64,000 nt of DNA from Nematopogon swammerdamellus (GCA_946902875.1 OX336336.1:28351558-28415557), one strand, 5' to 3'. Counted from the stretch's first letter, positions 30,257 through 40,977 are shown. Translations and numbers: made by a program. Notes: generated from the letters alone by a model not told the origin.

Positions 30257-30458
30257 AAGCGGCGGGTGGCCGAGTGGTTTTGGCATCGGCTTCTCATGCG
30301 AGAGGTCCGAGGTTCGAAACCGGTCGGCGTGTACCAATGAGTTTTTTCTGAGAAACAAAATTTACGTGTATACCTACACCTGCTACTTCACCGTTCGGAA
30401 CCGGTGTAAAACTGTAGGTCCCTTCCTTTGCCCCTTACTGTGCAGTAGGCTCAAATTG
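30257..30458 (+). mobile_element. SINE family C, 5' part (split by LINE H)
   Basis: Head 'agcggcgggtggccgagtgg', B box 'ggttcgaaacc', 'ctgctacttcaccgttcgga', then 'taggctcaaattg', where the LINE at 30459-32207 interrupts it. The SINE resumes at 32208 with 'aattgcagccgactgggttg'. Confidence 0.87.
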
Positions 30459-32207
30459 GTCAGGGTAGGCTCAAGTAAGGTCTTTGAAAAATTTTGGAAA
30501 AACGGTTAATTAAATTCTTTATTGATAATGAACTTTTAAATTGTAAACAATTTGGATTTCGGAAAGGACTGTCAACGGGTGATGCTATAGCTTCTATGGT
30601 AAAATCAATATTAACTTCCCTAGACGACTCTCAGCATACTTATGGCATCTTTTGTGACCTGTCCAAAGCCTTTGACTGTGTAAATCATGAAATATTACTA
30701 ATGAAACTAGAGCATTATGGTATACGAGACAATGAATTGCGTATATTCCAATCATATTTAGAAAATAGAGCTCAAATATGTGACGTCAATGGCATAAAGT
30801 CGAATGTAGAATCAATCACAATGGGTGTACCGCAGGGTTCTATCTTGGGACCATTATTGTTTCTAACTTATGTTAACGACATCTCGAGCTGTATAACAGA
30901 CGATATAGAGATGGTAATGTTTGCAGATGATATCTCAGTTGTACTGAAAAACAATGACATAGGTAAACTAAGAGAATCTTTTATAACTGTACTAACATCT
31001 CTAAAATCATGGTTCGAGTGCAACAATTTATTACTAAATGTTAACAAAACTAACATTATGCACTTTGCTCTAGGGACTCATAGACGTAATAACACTGATG
31101 ACATATTAAAAACTGCAGAAAACTTGTCATTAAACCTTGCTAATGAACTAACTTTTCTTGGGGTAATATTTGATAAAAGTTTTACTTGGAAAGCCCACAT
31201 AAACTCTTTAGCTGGTAAGTTAAGTTCCGCTTGCTATGCTATAAAAAAAATTAAAGAGCTATGCGGAACTCAGGCTGCAAAGACGGTTTATCATGCCTAT
31301 TTTGAGAGCATCATGTCATATGGCCTTATGTTTTGGGGAAATGCAGCAGATTCAAATAGAATATTTTTATTACAGAAGAGGGCCTTGCGGTACATCTTAA
31401 ATATGAAAACTAGAGATACTTGTAGGACAGCATTCGGAGAGATAGGAATCATGACTTTACCAAGTGCATATGTTTACCAGAACATATGCTATGCCAGAAA
31501 ATATATTCATGATTCCTCTCTTAACTCCGACAATCATAACTATGACACACGCTGTAAGAATAATGTACAATTAATAAGACATAGATTATCCAAAACGTCA
31601 AAAAGCTTTATCTGTAATAGTGTTAGATTTTATAATAAACTGTCTTCTGACATAAAACAATTAGATGACAATAATTTTAAAGGACGGATTAAACTAATGT
31701 TAATTGAAAAGAGTTATTATACTGTTAAGGATGCGTTAACTGACCGTAATTTTATATAAGAGTCTGACTACTGTTTTTTCCACTAACAACTTTGACAATT
31801 GGATACACTTTGTATCATTAGATTTTTAATATGACTTATTACATTTCTTTGTAATAAACGTAAACTAATTGTTTTTATTTGACTTGATATATGAAGTATC
31901 AAAATTGACGATGGCACTATACACCAGATATAGGTAATGTAAATAGGCAGAGTGGTCAGATTCTTGAGTGTTCATGCTTATGCTGTAAATATTAATGTTC
32001 TTGTGAGCGGTAGTATGCGTTAATTATTGTAAATTACTTGAATTATAATACTTATAATATAAGGTACTAACAAAACATTGTGACTTGCGAAGTTTGTTTG
32101 TCAGTTCTTCTTCGCATTGAATTTAGAACTGGCGGAATTTTCGACATGTCCAAGCGTAGGTTACCTACCTATGGATGAAATTATACAATAAACAATAAAC
32201 AATAAAC
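30459..32207 (+). mobile_element. LINE H, 5'-truncated insertion into SINE C
   Basis: Jockey/CR1-group element carrying the C-terminal two thirds of reverse transcriptase, a 3' UTR of about 430 bp and a tail of about three 'aataaac' units. It is flanked by 'aattg' at 30454-30458 and 32208-32212, the target duplication. 5' truncation and a short tandem tail are classical for target-primed insertion. A related 3' end is at 14284-14862. Confidence 0.9.
30494..31759 (+). CDS. LINE H reverse transcriptase, 5'-truncated
   Basis: About 420 codons. The palm motifs are 'CDLSKAFDCVNHEILL' (catalytic Asp, residues about 54-70), 'GVPQGSILGPLLF' (about 111-123) and 'MFADDISVV' (catalytic pair, about 140-149). 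The thumb and C-terminal part follow, 'ELTFLGVIFDKSF' and 'KTVYHAYFESIMSYGLMFWG', and the end is 'SYYTVKDALTDRNFI'. The frame begins without an ATG: homologous sequence extends upstream to about 30472 ('SKVFEK'-like) but is out of frame by one base. The endonuclease is missing, so the protein cannot mobilise itself. The catalytic residues are preserved, so the copy is young. Confidence 0.88.
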   Translation: MEKRLIKFFIDNELLNCKQFGFRKGLSTGDAIASMVKSILTSLDDSQHTYGIFCDLSKAFDCVNHEILLMKLEHYGIRDNELRIFQSYLENRAQICDVNGIKSNVESITMGVPQGSILGPLLFLTYVNDISSCITDDIEMVMFADDISVVLKNNDIGKLRESFITVLTSLKSWFECNNLLLNVNKTNIMHFALGTHRRNNTDDILKTAENLSLNLANELTFLGVIFDKSFTWKAHINSLAGKLSSACYAIKKIKELCGTQAAKTVYHAYFESIMSYGLMFWGNAADSNRIFLLQKRALRYILNMKTRDTCRTAFGEIGIMTLPSAYVYQNICYARKYIHDSSLNSDNHNYDTRCKNNVQLIRHRLSKTSKSFICNSVRFYNKLSSDIKQLDDNNFKGRIKLMLIEKSYYTVKDALTDRNFI

Positions 32208-32420
32208 AATTGCAGCCGACTGGGTTGGTACCACAGTACTGAATGTAAGATGGCCGCATAGCAGCCTCGGTTGTGTGTTCTTCTCTAGTCCAGTATAGCC
32301 AGCAATCCAGGAAAGTCTCCGGTATGGCACCTACCTTCTCAGAGGTGGTATTGGCTGATCGGAGCACCTGCTTTGGCCCCTCCGACTCAGCCACCCATAC
32401 CGGATTACATAAAAAAAATA
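32208..32420 (+). mobile_element. SINE family C, 3' part (split by LINE H)
   Basis: Continues from 30458: 'gccgactgggttggtaccac', 'gcagcctcggttgtg', 'tccggtatggcacctacctt', 'gccacccataccggattaca' and poly-A. Confidence 0.88.
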
Positions 32421-33004
32421 CTTGCATATTTTTATTGTTTCACTGTATGTTTTCTTCACGTATCATTGTTTATTAATATTTTGGTAGCCCACCAGAATTT
32501 AATATCTGTCGATTATATCTAATATTATAGGTACAATGAAGTGGGTTTCTTATGGCCGTAATTTGAAACAGGAATTTAAGTCCGGTAAATAAGCATGGGA
32601 TACACAACCACATGCTTAACTTGATCAATGGGGTGTCAGGATCGCGTCACTTGTAGACCGCTGTCTCTGCCTACGCCACAGAGAAAAGGCCTGAAGTTAT
32701 GCACATATTGCGAAATTTCGTCCACTGTTCGAGGGAACTCTAAGAAAATTAATGAGGCCAAGGAGAAACCGTCGTCCTCCTCAGCGCCGCGACCCGCGAA
32801 GCCAAGAATTTAAGCGTACAGGCAAATCCGGGCACCATGAATTATGTCTGACCATTAAAAATTGCAAGTGAAAGCTGCCCGAAGCCTCTGTAAGCCGGCT
32901 TATCTCTTAGAGCAAAGGAAGAGGAAAAAGTTCGCGACGTGTTCCGTGTACACAGACCTAGGGCTCCGGAGTTGGTCAAGTCTATGCTGCATGTGATGGA
33001 AATT
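32421..33004. other. unrecognised sequence
   Basis: A 61-codon frame (32628-32813) ends in a Ser/Pro/Lys-rich stretch but has no recognisable domain. Nothing is called. Confidence 0.4.
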
Positions 33005-33342
33005 ATACATACATACATTACATATCACACACGCTGAATCCCGACAATCGGGCGTAAGCAGAGTAATCGGTGTTGTGCTGCAAGAGCTCTGGCAAATTAC
33101 AGCACAACACCGACCACCACGTTTCGCAAAATTTTGAACAAGATTAAATCGATCAAGCAGCAAGTAAGGCACGAAGACACACCTGCTGCATTACTCGGTG
33201 GAAGTACCGTGCCAAGGTGAGAGGTGACAACCCTGTCGCCCTTTAGCACGGCATCTTGTCCTTACCGCTTAGTCGCCTTTTACGACATGCAATTGGAGAG
33301 ATGCAGTGGGCTATTCTTTTTAAGTACCGGCCCCGCACGGTA
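33005..33342 (-). mobile_element. SINE family B, full length
   Basis: Minus-strand copy from 'accgtgcggggccggtactt' through 'cacctctcaccttggcacgg' and 'gcaggtgtgtcttcgtgcct' to 'gtgatatgtaatgtatgtat'. The last part is a tandem 'atgt' tail, not poly-A. Confidence 0.87.
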
Positions 33343-33424
33343 ATTATATTTTTCCTATAAAGATATTATTAGATTGTGTAGTATGGTATTGTATAATAAA
33401 TTTATTTGATTCAAATAAAAATTA

Positions 33425-33520
33425 CCGGTCGACGTGTACCAATGAGTTTTTTCTGACGAAAAAATTTACGTGCACACTTACACCTGCTGCTTCACCGTTC
33501 GGAACCGGAGTAAAACGATA
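33425..33520 (+). mobile_element. SINE family C fragment
   Basis: 'gtcgacgtgtaccaatgagt' to 'ggaaccggagtaaaacgata'. It is the segment just after the tRNA-like head; the head is missing. Confidence 0.75.
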
Positions 33521-33539
33521 GGTTTTTAAAAAAAAAATT

Positions 33540-33931
33540 TTAACTAATCCGGCTGAGTTGGAGGGGCTAAAGCGCATGCTCCGACCAGCCAATATCACCT
33601 CCGAGAAGGTAGGTGCCATACCGGAGACTTCCCAGGATTGCTGGCTATACTGGACTAGAGGAGAACACAACCGAGGCTGCTATGCGGCCATTTTACATCC
33701 AGTACGGTGGTACCAACCCAGTCGGCTACAATTTGAGCATACCACCTAGTAAAGGGCAAGGGAATGGACAGCTACAGTTTTACACGGGTTCCGAACGGTG
33801 AAGCAGCAGGTGTAGGTATGCACGTAAATTTTTTCGTCAGAAAAAACTCATTGATACACGCCGACCGGATTCGAACCTCGAACCTCTCGCATGAGAAGCC
33901 GATGACCAAACCACTCGGCCACCCGCCGCTT
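33540..33931 (-). mobile_element. SINE family C, full length
   Basis: Minus-strand copy with head 'agcggcgggtggccgagtgg' ending at 33931, B box 'ggttcgaatcc', and 3' end 'ctccaactcagccggattag' with A-rich tract (poly-T/A at 33525-33545). It lies between two plus-strand SINE C pieces and may have inserted into one of them. Confidence 0.87.
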
Positions 33932-34096
33932 TACCAACGTACTGGATGTAAGGTGGCCGCATAGCAGCTTTGCTTGTGTTCTCCTCTAGTCCGGTATAGC
34001 CAACAATCGTATGACACCTACTTGGAGGTGATATTGGCTTGTCGGAGCATGTACTTTGGACCATCTGACTCTGCCACCTATAACGGATTATAAAAA
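33932..34096 (+). mobile_element. SINE family C, 3' part
   Basis: 'accaacgtactggatgtaag' to 'gccacctataacggattata' and short poly-A. It may be the rest of the copy at 33425-33520, although about 60 bases of consensus are missing between them. Confidence 0.78.
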
Positions 34097-34400
34097 CCGG
34101 CCAAGTGCGAGTCGAACTGGCGCACCGAGGGGTCCGTATCGCCATATCATGGTCAGCGCTGGCTGCTTCATACTATTTTCGGTAGATGGCGCGCATACAC
34201 TTTTTAGTTTCTTGTATGGGGACCCCATGAATTTTTTACATTTTCTTATTTTTATTATTATTTTTTATTATATCGGCCATAATAACACATATTCTGTGAA
34301 AAATTCTACGGGCGGACGGACGGACGGACGGACAGACAGACAAACGGCGAAGGCTTAGTAATAGGGTCCCGTACGACGGATACGGAACCCTCAAAAAGCT
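34097..34400 (+). repeat. repeat F copy
   Basis: 'ccggccaagtgcgagtcgaa' to 'gggtcccgtacg' and 'tacggaaccct'. It includes the extra segment 'gctggctgcttcatactatt' with 'agatggcgcgcatacacttt' that is also in 41346-41760. A short 'gacggacggacggac' microsatellite expansion is inside. Confidence 0.7.
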
Positions 34401-34424
34401 TTAGCACTGACAGACGAAATGTTA

Positions 34425-34790
34425 TTTTTTTTAACCTGACATGGTTGGCTACATCACCTACAACATCCGTGATGTCAGCCAATAACACCGCGTGACCTAG
34501 GTGCCATGTCAGTGCTTCCCTTCGTTCGTGCCGGCTACACTGAACTGGACGGAAAACAAAAACTAATTACATAGCCGTTTCGACCGACCTTTCATTCAGT
34601 GCGGTGGTATCAACCCGGGCGGGTTGAACCCTACCACCGAGTAAGGTAAGAAGGGAAGGGACCTACAGTTTTACGTGGAATCCGAACCTCCAACGGTCGA
34701 GCGGTCACCCATCCAAGTACTGACCGCGCCCAGCGTTACTTAACAATCAATAGCAACAGTCGACTGTCTGCACCACTGAGCTATCGAGGC
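34425..34790 (-). mobile_element. SINE family A, near full length
   Basis: Minus-strand copy. The head 'tgcctcgatagctcagtggt', 5S-like 'taagtaacgctgggcgcggt', body and tail are present. The 'gaccgtggttc' part has been lost by a small deletion near 34690. Confidence 0.87.
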
Positions 34791-35229
34791 ATTACCTACA
34801 ATGGCTTTACGGAACCCTAAAAATGGAAAGTCATTACATTAAATTATGACCGCTGCAAGCCGCCACGGTCTCTCAAATGTCCAGCGAAATGAGCTTCCTG
34901 GGAACAATTAACAAGCGAATTTTTAAGTCCCCTAATAACGTTGGCAAATGAAAAGGAAAAATAATGAGGCATTCTTCATTTTGACTAAAGCTCTCGTTTT
35001 CTGAAAAACAGCGCTATATAGGTCGCCTTGTGCACCTATAGCACATGCTGAGATGGGTCCATATTGTCATTAAATTGTGTTATTAATTTACTTGTAGGTT
35101 TACTAGGTTTTACTTGTATAATTTCATGTTTGCGTAGTGTTTTCTTTTTTGTTATATATAGTAACTATAATGATAAAAAATAATATTTTTTTTCTTTCGT
35201 TTCTTTCTTTGTTTTGTTATTAAGAGAAC
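34791..35229. other. unrecognised sequence
   Basis: No feature recognised. Confidence 0.5.
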
Positions 35230-35425
35230 AAGACTGTATTTTTGGAACCGTAATAGCTAGCCGGTTGAAATGATAACAAATTATGTGTTATTTTGGCGGA
35301 TATAAAAAAAAATATACAAAAAATTAAGAATTAAGGGACGTACGTACAATACAAGAAATGTGTTTTTTGTGGTGCGGAAACCTCGTTGCGCGAGTCTGAC
35401 TCGCACTTGGCCAGTTTTAAGTGAT
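35230..35425 (-). repeat. repeat F copy, reversed
   Basis: Starts at the 'ggaaccgtaatagctagccg' side and ends 'gagtctgactcgcacttggc'. It lacks the 'ggacggac' end. Confidence 0.65.
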
Positions 35426-36195
35426 CGTTTGATTACGTTATTTGGGGCCCGAGGCGCACAGCGTCAATTTTAATATTTGCTTGGTACTAGGACAGTAGCA
35501 GAGTGAGGATATCTTTTTTAACTCTCCCACGTCGAATTTAAATAAACTATAGCAACTTCTGCTCTCCTGGTACTTTTATCATTTAACCACATTGATCCAC
35601 ACTCCAAGATTTCAGCTAAACATTTTCAAATTTAAGTGATGCACCGCGCTTGGAAATTTAAATCATTACCACAGACACCCCTAGAACAAATACGAGTAGC
35701 CAAGAGGGCGGATGGGAATATTTTAACCATCGCATGCCTTCAAACCAGCAAGGGTGCACAATATAATTGGAGCACCATATATTATTGGGAGTAATTAAAT
35801 TACTTAGTAATACGGCCAAATAGACGAAGAAATTCTGTATCGCTCGACAAAGGCCCGTTCCATATTTAAATTTGAAATTTGTTTTTATTTAAACACTCCA
35901 CCACTCAGTGGGCTCGGGGGCGATTTATCAAAACTCTTAAGCTTAACTTGGCGACAAAGTAATCCCCGTTGACAAAGTAAGTTTTACGGGACTTTCCTCT
36001 TTCTCAATCGCTTCTAATTTAAGGCGCCATTGTCGAGTAGGAAATATAACTGTTTATTTTCTCCGGCCAAATTACTTTTATACTTTCAAAATTTACCTTG
36101 AAACTTTTGTAAGACGCTATTTGGACAAATTATTATTTATTTTTAAAATTATTTGGGAAATTTTCTACGCTGATCCATTCTTTTTCCACCTTTTA
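35426..36195. other. unrecognised sequence
   Basis: AT-rich with no family match or credible frame. Confidence 0.5.
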
Positions 36196-36256
36196 GCTGG
36201 CATGGCGTCTCGCTGAGCGCGGTTTCCCGAGGAGTGGTGATTGGCTGTCTGTGATG
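36196..36256 (+). pseudogene. LINE D scrap
   Basis: 'tagctggcatggcgtctcgc' and 'tgagcgcggtttcccgagga' match the end of the LINE D coding part (see 23455-23510). Confidence 0.5.
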
Positions 36257-36292
36257 ATTATAAAAAATAAAAATAAAATAAACATCATTTTG

Positions 36293-36642
36293 CCAGTCTC
36301 GGTAGCTCAGTGGTGCGGTCAGTCGACTGTTGTTAAGCAACGCTGAGCGCGGTCAGTACTTGGATGGGTGACCGTGGTTCGGATTCCACGTTAAACTATA
36401 GGTCCCTTCCTTACTAGGTGGTATCGTTTATCCCGGCCGATGTTATACCACCGCACTGAACGAAACGTCGCGTCGGTCGAAACGGCTATGTAAATAGTTC
36501 GTGTTTTCCTTCCAGTTCAGTGTAGCCGACATGAAATGAAGGGAAGCACTGACATGGTACCTAGTTCACCCGATGTTATGGGCTGACATCACGGATGTTG
36601 CAGGTGATGTAGTGAACCGTGTCAGTCTCCATAAAAAAAAAA
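36293..36642 (+). mobile_element. SINE family A, near full length
   Basis: Head 'ccagtctcggtagctcagtg' with very well preserved 5S-like part 'ttaagcaacgctgagcgcgg' and 'tcagtacttggatgggtgac'. A short deletion removes 'cgctcgaccgttggaggctg' between the 5S-like part and the B-box-like 'gtggttcggattccacg'. Tail and poly-A are present. Confidence 0.9.
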
Positions 36643-36828
36643 TCATAAATTTTACAAGTCAGCCTCCGATTGGATCAAATTTTTGTAGGAAGTGTTACTA
36701 AGCCTAAATGCACATAGTAGGAGAGTAATTTTCCGTTTTACACTCACGAGGTTACTTAATTATTTTTTTTTAAATACATACAACGACACTTGATAGCGGT
36801 TCGTCAGTGTTATGTGATAATTCACACG

Positions 36829-36875
36829 AGTTCTTGTAGCGCAACACCTATTACTCTACTTACCCCGATTGTCGG
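36829..36875 (+). mobile_element. SINE family B fragment
   Basis: 'ttcttgtagcgcaacaccta' and 'ttactctacttaccccgatt' match the last quarter of family B. Confidence 0.55.
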
Positions 36876-36907
36876 CGTTTTGGAAATTCGGATAGAAAAT
36901 AAATCAA

Positions 36908-37425
36908 TACTAATAATAAATCTGTAAGGGATGGTCATGGACGGAGTAAGTTTTTGTTTATGGGTAGGGCGATATGTGGCAACGTTTCACCTACAAGTAG
37001 ATGTCTAACGATGCTCATGGACATTCTGTGATGCACGGCGATTGCGAATGCCATGTCGGCCTGACAGGAGCCTTTTCATGCCCCTTTAAGTTTCTTTGTT
37101 TTATGAGACTGCGTTTGTAGACTATGTATATATACTAAAACTAAATTGACGATTTTTAGAAATATTTTCTGTATGTATGTATGTATGTTCCTCCATAACT
37201 CTTAAACCGATCATCCGAATTCAATGAAACTTAGTACAAGCACATTTAGCTATACGAGACCAGGGATAGGCTAAATAAAATTCACTTCTGGTTACACTAA
37301 GATGTGGCACTCATACAAACCGAATTGTTCCGCGCGCCGAAATAAAGGTACGACAGCGGGATTATTTACTTTCTTTTTTTTAAATACGAATTTCACGCGA
37401 GCGAAACCGCGGGCAGAAGCTAGTA
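36908..37425 (+). mobile_element. Helitron-like repeat with a LINE E scrap inside
   Basis: Begins 'tactaataataaatctgtaa' and ends 'gcgaaaccgcgggcagaagc' followed by 'tagt'. At 37003-37085 it holds a reversed LINE E 3' piece ('gcgaatgccatgtcggcctg'). The rest matches 15299-15676. Confidence 0.55.
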
Positions 37426-37722
37426 TCTAAATTAAAACAGTGCGTCCTTCCTCGAATCATGTACGATGTCCCAAAAACGCTCCAGTGAATGGAACAAAAA
37501 TCCCATGGCCACTGTCCAAAATATGATATCTTCATTCTAGCGTAATAAATCTTCGTAAGATCGCCCCGAGCTACTAACAAATAAGCCCTCCTCACCCCTT
37601 CCCCCCTGAACCGCCTCAACCCCCGGCCTCCGGTTCCCTATAGAGCAGAAAGCCAGGGCTGTCCTGTGGTACATAATGCAAGCATATTGCATTTATTTTC
37701 TATTATAATAAGCAGGGAAGCC
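37426..37722. other. unrecognised sequence
   Basis: No feature recognised. Confidence 0.45.
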
Positions 37723-37746
37723 TTTTCCATAAGCCCTTATGGAAAA
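37723..37746. repeat. perfect 11-bp hairpin upstream of THAP exon
   Basis: 'ttttccataag' and 'cttatggaaaa' pair with a 2-base gap. It is followed by GC-rich 'gggccctggggaag' and 'gggcccccggc' strings. Possibly the end of a DNA transposon, but no partner end was found. Confidence 0.6.
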
Positions 37747-37936
37747 AGTCTTATAGGGGGCCCTGGGGAAGAGCGCCGGGCCCCCGGCTTGATAAGGGGC
37801 CCCAAAGCAGGCCTTCATCACTCGCTCAAGGTCGCGAGTTAAATGCCTACCGCTTGGCGTAGCGGCTAATCTACAATTAACAGTGGGCTGCCGCTATCCA
37901 GCCAGACAAGGCGCGTGGCGCTTTTGAATTTAGAAA

Positions 37937-38033
37937 ATGTCGAAATCACGTAAATATTGTGCAGTGGACGGTTGCAAAAGTCAACAGACAAATGAAAACT
38001 TGTCTTTTTTTCATTGCCGAGAGACGAAGAAAG
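37937..38033 (+). CDS. first exon of a THAP zinc-finger protein
   Basis: The first 32 codons read 'MSKSRKYCAVDGCKSQQ' followed by 'ENLSFFHCRETKK'. The Cys-X4-Cys pair, 'CAVDGCKS', and the hydrophobic 'LSFF' are the start of a THAP (C2CH) DNA-binding domain. The exon ends at 38033 in 'AAAG|gtaagta', a strong donor, with phase 1. The ATG context 'aaaATGt' is acceptable. The rest of the domain (second Cys-His pair and AVPTIF box) must be in a later exon that I did not find. THAP domains occur in host transcription factors and in P-element-type transposases, and the sequence alone cannot tell which. It lies in a region rich in mobile elements. Confidence 0.65.
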
Positions 38034-38984
38034 GTAAGTATTTTGTTTAGTAGCATTTTGATTTATTTCTAGTAATTTATTTATTCATATAGTAGGAGGT
38101 CACTGATTTAAAATGATATTATTATATTGCCAATAACATTAGTACGCCGAACAGCGTGGTGTGTATGGCCTAATTCGTATAAGGATAAACGGTACATTGT
38201 AGATGATCATTGATCATTAAATTTATTGATCAAACAAAACTATCACTGGAAGGTTGCACGCAATGCACGCTTCGATGTGAGAAACTAATTGTGACGCTAA
38301 CGCATGCATGAATTTGTTCGCATGAATTTGCCGTAGCTAAATATCATATCGTTGGTAGCTAGAACGATAAAAGTTGGTAGGTATCATCTTAATTTTATTC
38401 CTCACAATAAGACAGCACAAAGACACAGCCCTTAACGCGCTGAACGACGCGCTTTCGAGATAGAGTTACACGACAGAAAGAGAAGCGAAATGTAGGCAGT
38501 TCGTGGTTAGGCATGCAGCTCTGGGGCGAGTCAATTTGTACTTTATCGCGTCGTCGCAGAGTAGCTATTTCTTTGTGAGTGTTTGTACAGAGCAGCTTCT
38601 GTACGGAGTACTCTTTTCTATTCTGTGTCCAAAGTGCCAACGACACCGAAAAAGAGGAGCAAAATGGTTGTATTTTAATAATAATTCTAGTTAAAATTTC
38701 TAAATTTGAATGTTTTTCTAAATGTGAATTTTTTTTTTACAATTAATCTAAAAAAATACTGAAAAATACATAACGTAAAATCACTTAATGAATTCTATAA
38801 AATGTATTCAAATACTGAAATAAAAAAAAATGTAATCGATAAGATAGGGGATAGTCTAACATGGCGCACTACGGACAATGTCACCAATGAAAGGGCCGCA
38901 TGCGGCTACTTCGCATCAGACGCAGCGCCACGCGCGTGTTGAGACCGTGTTTCACGGAACGGAACGGAACGTGTGCATAATGCA
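38034..38984. other. putative intron and unrecognised sequence
   Basis: No second THAP exon was recognised. Opposite-strand frames at 38395-38694 overlap each other and show no family signature. Confidence 0.45.
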
Positions 38985-39037
38985 CCTTTCTCCATTGGTG
39001 TCTGAGCACAGCCACCCATGTTGGTTTACATAAAAAA
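38985..39037 (+). mobile_element. LINE D 3' tail only
   Basis: 'ccattggtgtctgagcacag' with 'ccacccatgttggtttacat' and 'aaaaaaa'. A very short 5'-truncated insertion with an intact tail. Confidence 0.6.
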
Positions 39038-39078
39038 AGGTAAATTATACACTTTCTTGAAGGAAGTAGATAAATAGC

Positions 39079-39329
39079 TAAGTCAGTCAGTCAGCGTGTA
39101 AGCGTCCACTGCTGGACATAAGCCTCTCCAATTTTCCTCCAGTCCTCCCGGCCTTCAGCGGTACGGAACCACTGCTTTCCGCCGGCGTACTTGATGTCGT
39201 CGTCCCACCTGGCGGGTGGTCTTCCCACACTCCGTTTTCCTGTCCACGGCTGCCAGTGTAGGACACGATTACTCCAGCGGTCGTCGTCTCTTCGGCTGAC
39301 GTGCCCAGCCCATTGCCACAAATAGCTAA
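39079..39329 (-). pseudogene. RTE-type LINE, ORF2 C-terminus
   Basis: Minus strand reads 'MWQWAGHVSRRDDDRWSNRV', then 'RSVGRPPARWDDDIKYAGGK' and 'GEAYVQQWTLTR' before a stop. 'GHV.R..D.RW' and 'GRP..RW.DD' are the well-known C-terminus of RTE reverse transcriptases. The 3' end at 39079-39095 is short tandem 'ctga', also usual for RTE. Only the last 76 codons are present. Confidence 0.85.
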
Positions 39330-39591
39330 AGGCTGGCTGAACTTACCGCGGATGCGTACCAATCGATTCTGCAGATTTTTCCTCTACAGAACCGGTAAAC
39401 TCTGGAACGCTCTGCCTGCCCATATATTTCCCCCCTAAGTACTGTCTCGGGTCCTTCAAGAGGGGGCGTGAATGGGCACATGTCAGGCCGTCATGGCATT
39501 CGCAACCCCCGCATACGGCCGAATGTCCATGGGCGTCGTTAGACACCTTATGGGTGGCTCAGCGCCATATGTCGCGCTCTCAATAAAAAAA
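39330..39591 (+). pseudogene. LINE E 3' end
   Basis: Plus strand 'ccgcggatgcgtaccaatcg' onward encodes the 'RTGKLWNALP' block with frame breaks, then 'RPNVHGRR'-type end and 'ctcaataaaaaaa'. It is joined directly to the RTE copy. Confidence 0.75.
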
Positions 39592-40204
39592 GGCGTCGCC
39601 GAAAGTCGAACAGCGTTTAGTTAAAGTAATAAATACATAATCTCTCGAAGTTAATCAATAACGGATAAGTATGACAAAGGACGAAGAGAACATGGTATGA
39701 TAATGATCAATTGATACGGAACTCTCGGCGTCCGAAGCTCGCACATGAGCGTTTTATAATCGTTAGACACATGTAACCCCGCCGAGTGCACGGTCCATTT
39801 AGATTTTCCAAATCCCAGCATATCTGTGAGTGGGGCCATGGGGCGACCCTGTAGCCACCCCGCCCCCCGTTGCCCCCTGCTGCCCCCCGCCCGAGTTCGC
39901 CCACGCACATTAGCCGCCTGCCCAGACCGCGCCGCGCGCCGCGCCGCCCCCCGGGCGCCGCCGGTCTCTCGAGGAACATCGCAAATTTGTTTTGGAAAAT
40001 CTTCTGAAGAATGAAAACATATTTGTGGTATCTGCGCGCATCTCACGCTGGGCCGCTTTGTTCGAGGTAGAGGCAGTTCGATGAATCAACTCTAGTGCCG
40101 AGATATATTTCGGTGTAATGTAATTTGGACGGCCGTGAATAGGCTCGCGGTTAGGCGAGTTTTGGTATACCGTAATATACTCGTACCTACAAAATTATTA
40201 AAAT
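39592..40204. other. unrecognised sequence with GC-rich block
   Basis: A very GC-rich stretch at 39835-39965 is open in several frames on both strands. The frames are Ala/Arg/Gly/Pro-rich and look compositional. No gene is called. Confidence 0.4.
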
Positions 40205-40720
40205 TTTTTTTTTTTTTTATTTATTTGATGAACGAACAGCCTAAGCTGATGTGTTCATGTCTAAGTTCACTGGTGCTTTGTTATTTTGATGTTAGTTTAG
40301 TTTGGTGTTTTTTTTAGGTGTTTGTCGAGCCTGTTTTTAAAGGAATTGGTGGTGGGTGCTTGTACGACATCTTCGGGCAGTTTGTTCCACATTTCCACTA
40401 CTCTATTTGAGAGGAAGTTTCGTCTTGGATTTGTTGAGCTGACAGTGACATTCAGCTTCAAGCTATGGCCTCGGAGATGAGTATTTGTATTTCTAGTAAA
40501 GAGGTTCTCCAGTTCTGGACAATCATAATGCTGATTGAGAATCTTGTATGTTTCTATGAGGTCCTTTCCCTACGTTGCTCCAATGTTGTCAGGTTGAGGA
40601 TTTTTAGTCTTTCCTCGTATGGTTTCCTCTTCAGTGATTTTGGTATCTTGGTCACTCTTCTTTGAACTCTTTCTAGGAGAGTAATATCTTTGACGAAGTA
40701 AGGATTCCATATTTGAAATC
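40205..40720 (-). pseudogene. LINE ORF2 C-terminus (third jockey/CR1 type)
   Basis: On the minus strand, after correcting for frame changes by eye, traces such as 'LERVQRRVTKIPKSLK', 'PYEERLKILNLTTLEQRR' and 'NRVVEMWNKLPEDVVQAP' are visible, the typical end of a CR1/jockey ORF2. It ends in 'aataaataaa' and poly-A (poly-T at 40207-40219). At least one frameshift lies near 40560. The family differs from LINE D, E and H. Confidence 0.75.
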
Positions 40721-40977
40721 CATATTATACATAATTATATTATTCGAATTCAAATTCGTTTACCTGCCTGCTTTTAATATAAGTAAAGATGTAATAGACC
40801 AAACCAAACCATCCCTACGGTTTGGTTTGGTTTGGTTTGTTTATTTCGTCATAAAAAACATACTGTTCACAATTATATTTGTTTCACAGGGATTAGTATG
40901 CTATGTCAGTTATATTTTATGAATATATTATATACATAATGCAATACATACAGTACATAATGATGATGTCAGCGCCT
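40721..40977. other. unrecognised AT-rich sequence
   Basis: Contains a short 'ggtttggtttggtttggttt' run at 40821-40840. Nothing else is recognised. Confidence 0.5.

Noticed and set aside
36293..36380. 5S rRNA gene
   Set aside because: Only the internal promoter part resembles 5S rRNA; the 5' and 3' parts of 5S are absent and the sequence continues into a SINE body.
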